Assembly (NCBI GenBank): GCA_016870995.1
Contig: VFZU01000048.1
Location: forward strand, 1-40,096
Source: Acidobacteriota bacterium
GTDB taxonomy: Bacteria > Acidobacteriota > Terriglobia > Bryobacterales > Bryobacteraceae
Direction: 5' to 3'
Length of the DNA: 40,096 nt
Position numbers and translations under genes: made by a program. Within the stretch, counting starts at the first letter, position 1. Each line of letters starts with the position of its first letter. Under the pieces are notes generated by a model. That model was not told the origin of the DNA. It did not search any database and saw nothing but the letters and a program-made list of their open reading frames with translations. This document shows positions 36,683 through 40,096 of the stretch, piece by piece.

Positions 36683-36798
36683 AAAATCAAAACCCAGTTG
36701 TATTTCTAAGTGCAATCGAAAGGCCAAAAGTCTCACTGTAAAAACGAAACGCCGCCTCTCTACTAGAGAAGCGGCGTCTGGCTTGAAATCAGCTCAAA

Positions 36799-37680
36799 CT
36801 ATTTGCGCGGTTCCATCACTTTCGGTGTCGCGAGGTAGCCAACGATGACATCCTTCTTCACTTCGTTGACGACCAATTCGTAAGGCTGGCGTGCCTTCGA
36901 GGTGAGGAACTGGACAGGCTCGTTCACAGTCTTATCCTTCTTTTCAACTCGTTTGTCGTCGACAGTGACTTCGATCGTGTACCGATTCTTTTTCATGTCA
37001 GACTTCTTGAGCAGGATCATGATGTCACCAACACGAGTCGGGTTCTTGGTCTTGCCGAGATTGAACTCATAGTAGTTGCGCTCGCCGAGGCGCTTCAGTG
37101 CCTCAAGCTCCTTGCTATTGGTGGCAATATAGCCGCTTTGCACACCAAGGTCGCCAGTGACCTTTTTCAGGTCGCCAATCGTCCTCTCGAGTTCCGATTT
37201 GGTGTTAGAAACATCGGTCTTCACAGCGGAAACTTCGGTCTTCACTTCGTTCACCTTCGATTCGGCTGCAGCGGTCACTTCAGCAGCCTTCTGGGTGATT
37301 TCGGTGGAGAGCTGTTCCTTGGTCTTGCGTTGCTCGGCTTCAAGACGGGAGGCAACCTGGGCCACCTTCTGCTCGGCTTCTACTTTGGCTTGGCCGACGG
37401 CCATGGCGGCCTGACGGCGAGCAGTCTCAAGCTGTTCTTGCATAGCTTCGAGATTCCGGCGGCTGGTTTGATTGCTGGCCGTGGCCGTCTGACGCACGTC
37501 ACTCAACTTTTCTTCCAGTTGCACCTGGACACGGTCCATTTCGCCCCGCAGACGGTCCAATTGCAGAAACAGCCATACGTTTGAGGCAAGCAGTGCAATC
37601 ACCGCTCCAAACAGAATGGCGATCTTAACTCCACCACCAGCGCCCCCAGCAGGTGGCTGAGCATAGTTTATATCCGACAT
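36799..37680 (-). CDS. Single-pass membrane coiled-coil protein (293 aa)
   Basis: A short glycine/proline-rich N-terminus (INYAQPPAGGAGGG) is followed by one transmembrane helix (IAILFGAVIALLASNVWLFL). Next comes a long heptad-like coiled coil (about 40-190) rich in Glu, Lys, Gln and Ala. The C-terminal globular domain of ~100 residues has YYEFNLGKTKNPTRVGDIMI and RYTIEVTVDDKRVEKK. It starts at ATG 37680 with GAGGAG just upstream; the longer frame to 37788 would overlap tdk. I know no function. The C-terminal domain is probably periplasmic and beta-rich. An envelope-structure role is only a guess. Confidence 0.75.
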   Translation of the reverse strand: MSDINYAQPPAGGAGGGVKIAILFGAVIALLASNVWLFLQLDRLRGEMDRVQVQLEEKLSDVRQTATASNQTSRRNLEAMQEQLETARRQAAMAVGQAKVEAEQKVAQVASRLEAEQRKTKEQLSTEITQKAAEVTAAAESKVNEVKTEVSAVKTDVSNTKSELERTIGDLKKVTGDLGVQSGYIATNSKELEALKRLGERNYYEFNLGKTKNPTRVGDIMILLKKSDMKKNRYTIEVTVDDKRVEKKDKTVNEPVQFLTSKARQPYELVVNEVKKDVIVGYLATPKVMEPRK

Positions 37681-37721
37681 ATACGATTCTCCTCGTTGGA
37701 TTAATGTATCAAATTCAAATC

Positions 37722-38327
37722 TCAGGCCGAAGCTTTCGGCTTGGCGAAAGGCAAATACTCCTGCCTGGGGGCTCCGGCTTCGAAGCAACCTCTGCAGCGG
37801 GCTTCATACATTCCGGCAGCTCCCACAACAATGAGATCCCCGCTGTCGAAAAGTCGTTGCGTTTGTTTTGCGGGATTGCCACAACGCACGCAAATCGCAA
37901 GCGTCTTGGTAATGCTCTCGGCCATAGCCAGCAAATCGGGGATGGGCGGAAATGGACGGCCCATATAGTCAGTGTCGAGCCCGGCCACAATCACACGCTT
38001 GCCCGAATCGGCCAGTTGGTTGCAAATCTCGACCAGGCCCGGCCCCATAAAATTCGCCTCATCAATGCCGATCACCTGAGTTCGCCAGTCCAGGCGAGTC
38101 AGGATTTCGCCGGCAGATTCGACAACTGTTGATGGAATTCGTTGTTCGCTGTGGCTCACAATTTCGTCGCGAGAGTAACGGTCATCAAGAACGGGCTTGA
38201 AAACCTGCACGCGGCGACGAGCGATCATCGCACGGCGAAGACGGCGAATCAGCTCTTCGCTCTTGCCCGAAAACATTGGGCCACACACGACTTCGATCCA
38301 GCCGACATTGCTCGCCAAAAAGTCCAT
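37722..38327 (-). CDS. tdk: Thymidine kinase (type II)
   Basis: Salvage enzyme making dTMP from thymidine and ATP. P-loop GPMFSGKS (16-23), the Walker B-like IDEANF (Asp89/Glu90) with the catalytic Glu, the lasso and zinc cysteines 146, 149, 178 and 181 (CVRC, CRGC), and the thymidine-binding MYEARC region are all present. At 201 residues it is typical. ATG 38327 is chosen because the family starts there; the longer frame runs into the divergent methyltransferase gene. Confidence 0.95.
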   Translation of the reverse strand: MDFLASNVGWIEVVCGPMFSGKSEELIRRLRRAMIARRRVQVFKPVLDDRYSRDEIVSHSEQRIPSTVVESAGEILTRLDWRTQVIGIDEANFMGPGLVEICNQLADSGKRVIVAGLDTDYMGRPFPPIPDLLAMAESITKTLAICVRCGNPAKQTQRLFDSGDLIVVGAAGMYEARCRGCFEAGAPRQEYLPFAKPKASA

Positions 38328-38352
38328 ACGCGTTAGTGTTACATGATGAAGA

Positions 38353-39012
38353 ATGCAACAGCGAACGATTGAACCCGAGATGATGGATTCCGCAAGCGAC
38401 GCCGATCTTGCTCTGAACCTCAAGGATATCGCCCGGATCAATCTGTGGACAGGTGCCAGAGGCCGCCTGTTGCGCGAACTGGGACAGCGGTTCAACAAGA
38501 CGGAAACCTTCCGATTTCTCGATGTAGGTGCCGCCAGTGGCGATATCGCCAATGCAATTCAAAAGAATTTCCCACAAGCGGCGACAATTTGTCTCGATTT
38601 GCAGCACAGAAACCTCACGGAGGCACCAAAGCCCTCCGTGCAGGCGGATGCATTTCGGCTTCCCTTCCCGGACGGGGCCTTTGAGGTGGTTCATTGCTCC
38701 CTGTTTCTTCATCACTTCACCACAGAACAGGCCGCAGAACTCATTGCTGAGATGCGACGCGTAAGTAGCCGGCTGGTGCTGATTCAGGATCTGCACCGGC
38801 ATTGGCTTTCATACTATTTCCTGCCAGCAACTCAGTGGTGCTTCCGATGGCATCAACTCACCGTTTCTGACGGCATGAAAAGCGTCCAGGCGGGTTGGAC
38901 TCGGCACGAATTGGAAGAAGTGTTGGAGGGATTGGACTTATTACGATTCAGCGCAGTTCGCTGGCACTTTCCATCATTTCGCTTTTTCATCGCCATCTTC
39001 AGGAAAGGTTAA
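38353..39012 (+). CDS. Class I SAM-dependent methyltransferase
   Basis: Motif I is [15 protein letters not shown] (55-69), followed by an acidic strand end (CLDLQ), motif-like [20 protein letters not shown] and the typical LHHF segment. These mark a small-molecule methyltransferase of the Methyltransf_11 type. Length 219 is typical. The substrate is unknown; a role in lipid or quinone modification is possible from the [20 protein letters not shown] arrangement, but not supported by neighbours. It is divergent from tdk with only 25 nt between the start codons, so the promoters must lie in or overlap the other gene. Confidence 0.88.
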   Translation: MQQRTIEPEMMDSASDADLALNLKDIARINLWTGARGRLLRELGQRFNKTETFRFLDVGAASGDIANAIQKNFPQAATICLDLQHRNLTEAPKPSVQADAFRLPFPDGAFEVVHCSLFLHHFTTEQAAELIAEMRRVSSRLVLIQDLHRHWLSYYFLPATQWCFRWHQLTVSDGMKSVQAGWTRHELEEVLEGLDLLRFSAVRWHFPSFRFFIAIFRKG

Positions 39013-39013
39013 G

Positions 39014-39044
39014 AGAATTTACTAAAAATTGGATTCTTTTTTTT
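39014..39044 (+). terminator. Possible weak terminator after the methyltransferase gene
   Basis: AGAAT (39014-39018) pairs with ATTCT (39033-39037), and eight Ts follow through 39044. The AT-rich 5-bp stem is weak. A T8 run 25 nt past the stop codon is still suggestive. Confidence 0.35.
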
Positions 39045-39090
39045 GTTGCGCTGAAAAAGTTCATTTGAGAGAATCAAGCGAAGTTTTAGA

Positions 39091-39112
39091 CAGACCTCAC
39101 TCCGCAGGTCTG
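39091..39112 (+). promoter_or_regulatory. 5' leader hairpin of the cold-shock gene
   Basis: CAGACCT (39091-39097) and AGGTCTG (39106-39112) form a perfect 7-bp stem with an 8-nt loop, 8 nt before the AGGAG Shine-Dalgarno at 39120-39124. Cold-shock mRNAs commonly have structured leaders, so a temperature-sensitive role is possible. A weak -35/-10 pair (TTGCGC at 39046, GAGAAT at 39069, 17-nt spacing) lies upstream, which would place this hairpin in the transcribed leader. Confidence 0.45.
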
Positions 39113-39129
39113 AAGAGTCAGGAGACACA

Positions 39130-39336
39130 GTGGTGAAAGAAAAAGGTAAAGTGAAGTGGTTCAATAACGCGAAGGGCTTCGGCTTCATTCAGCGTTCCAC
39201 AGGCGAAGATGTATTTGTTCACTTCTCGGCGATTGCCATGAACGGCTATCGCTCCCTCGATGAAGGTGTAGATGTCGAGTTTGAAGTGAAGCAAGGCCCT
39301 AAGGGGTTGATGGCGGAAAACGTCATGCGCGCCTAA
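39130..39336 (+). CDS. Cold-shock domain protein (CspA family)
   Basis: Single-stranded RNA/DNA-binding chaperone with one OB-fold domain. RNP1 is KGFGFI and RNP2 is VFVHFSAI, preceded by KVKWFNNA. The 67-68 residues match the family. Start is GTG 39130 or the directly following GTG 39133. The AGGAG at 39120-39124 gives spacing of 5 or 8, so 39133 is at least as likely. The leader is over 80 nt with a hairpin. A strong terminator follows the gene. Confidence 0.95.
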   Translation: MVKEKGKVKWFNNAKGFGFIQRSTGEDVFVHFSAIAMNGYRSLDEGVDVEFEVKQGPKGLMAENVMRA

Positions 39337-39342
39337 CCGCAC

Positions 39343-39972
39343 CTAACTTAAATTTGATTGTGAAGAAGGCCAGCCGAGAGGTTGGCCTTTTTCCCTTTCC
39401 GCTAGCCGGACCAGCAGGTTGCTCAGTTGTTCGGTTCGTAGAGGTTTCGACAGAAACCCATCCATGCCTGCATCCCGGCACTTCTCGACATCTTGTTCAA
39501 GAACACCAGCCGATAAAGCGACGATGGGCGTTCGCCAGTTTGGGTTGCCCTCATGACGGATCCGTCTGGTGGCGTCAAAGCCGTCGAGGTTTGGCATGTG
39601 GCAATCCATCAGGATCAGATCGAAGCTTTCGCCTGCGGTCGCGGCAACGGCTTCAAAGCCATCCTTCGCAGACGTGACCTTACACCCAACCCGCGTCAGC
39701 ATCGCTTGAGCCACACGGCGATTCACGGGATTGTCCTCTACAACAAGGACGTTCAGATTCGATTGCGGCAAAATATCGGTCGAACCCATCTCTTCCGCTT
39801 CACTGGGTGCTTCCACTACGGGAAGCGGAATCGTGAAGTTGAACTCGGATCCAACCGCTTCAGTGCTTCTGACTGTAAGCGAGCCTTGTAGCGCACTGGC
39901 GAGCCGGCGGCAGATCGCCAGGCCCAACCCGGTGCCACCATAGCGCCGCGTGTTGGAAGATTCAGCTTGTGT
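39343..39972 (-). pseudogene. Hybrid histidine kinase 3' fragment (HATPase end plus receiver)
   Basis: Reading from 39972 toward 39343, the frame begins in the middle of an ATP-binding domain (TQAESSNTRRYGGTGLGLAI) and continues into a receiver with Asp in LILMDCHMPNLDG, an SAG segment and LSKP. No sensor, HisKA or N-box is present. The homology stops abruptly at ~39972, where sequence that looks like an IS end begins. The first ~25 residues of the frame upstream of TQAESS are not kinase-like. The gene is therefore a 5'-truncated remnant. It is a different family member from the kinase at 117-3524, whose receiver differs in sequence. The C-terminus overlaps the terminator of the convergent cold-shock gene. 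Confidence 0.85.
39366..39392 (+). terminator. Terminator of the cold-shock gene
   Basis: AAGGCCA (39366-39372) pairs with TGGCCTT (39383-39389) over a 10-nt loop, with the T-run 39388-39392 continuing past the stem. It lies 30 nt past the cold-shock stop. It falls inside the last codons of the convergent kinase remnant. Confidence 0.8.
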
Positions 39973-40096
39973 TCCGCTCCGGACGTGGTGGACAGCGCGT
40001 TGGGAGTGAATTATTGCCATTGAATCACGCAGCAATTTTGAATTCAACAGAAAAATCGCGACGAGCTTGAGTTGGCGTTTTGTAGCCGAGACGCTC
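39970..40096 (-). mobile_element. End of an IS3-like insertion sequence (partial)
   Basis: The frame 40096-40025 reads on the minus strand as ERLGYKTPTQARRDF and ends in TGA (40025-40027). LGYKTP-type endings are characteristic of the C-terminus of IS3-group (rve-domain) transposases. Past the stop, 39970-39994 (TGTTCCGCTCCGGACGTGGT, then GGACA) resembles an IS3-family terminal inverted repeat reaching the kinase break. The insertion runs off the window, so the other end and the target duplication cannot be seen. Confidence 0.55.

Noticed and set aside
1-40096. CRISPR arrays, tRNA and rRNA genes, defence or biosynthetic clusters
   Set aside because: No regularly spaced repeats, cloverleaf-like genes or nuclease/NRPS/PKS-type proteins were seen. 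Absence rests on reading by eye only.

Overview
The window looks like a chromosomal segment of an Acidobacteriota bacterium, most likely of the Bryobacter/Solibacter kind. The grounds are two secreted proteins of the von Willebrand-A type typical of this phylum, an Oar-like TonB-dependent receptor with an N-terminal carboxypeptidase-regulatory domain, a small 'HWQ' membrane protein, many secreted proteins of unknown function, and moderate GC content. This placement is inferred from protein families, not from an rRNA gene.

Layout. (1) 1-3524: a 5'-truncated GAF-PAS-histidine kinase-receiver gene carrying two in-frame stop codons. (2) 3545-7109, + strand: an exported adenosine-deaminase-like protein, a small unknown protein, a D-2-hydroxyacid dehydrogenase and a translationally coupled HpcH/HpaI aldolase. 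(3) 7165-13635, + strand: a three-gene run encoding a 1109-residue secreted protein of unknown function, a VWFA-like protein and a glycoside-hydrolase-like protein. (4) 13632-14702, - strand: a diguanylate cyclase gene with a stop codon inside its GGDEF domain. (5) 14780-19388, + strand: a small protein, a secreted protein, a single-domain globin, an L-lactate permease and a Tat-signal D-amino-acid-oxidase-like flavoprotein. (6) 19363-22296, - strand: two exported alpha/beta hydrolases. (7) 22648-26709, - strand: the translation operon rplM-rpsI-rpsB-tsf-pyrH-frr behind a near-consensus sigma-70 promoter. (8) 26825-27655, + strand: a cyclic-nucleotide-binding/DUF1003 gene split by a TGA. (9) 27663-38327, - strand: a TonB-dependent receptor gene split by a TAA, an UlaG-like metallo-hydrolase, a GH3 beta-N-acetylglucosaminidase-like enzyme, a stand-alone receiver protein, a second VWFA-like protein, a rhomboid protease, a small membrane protein, a coiled-coil membrane protein and thymidine kinase. 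(10) 38353-39336, + strand: a methyltransferase and a cold-shock protein. (11) 39343-40096, - strand: the 3' part of another hybrid histidine kinase, cut by what looks like the end of an IS3-type insertion sequence.

The most striking pattern is five in-frame nonsense codons (TAG, TGA, TAA, TGA, TAA) in four otherwise well-preserved genes. Conserved sequence continues in the same frame after each one, and I see no frameshifts. All three stop codons are involved and housekeeping genes use ordinary stops, so a changed genetic code does not explain it. Recent pseudogenization or base-level errors in the assembly are the likelier explanations. Both window edges hold 5'-truncated hybrid kinases. 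I did not find a clearly new defence or biosynthetic system. The best candidates for undescribed biology are the secreted 1109-residue protein/VWFA/glycosidase-like run and the globin-lactate permease-flavoprotein run.
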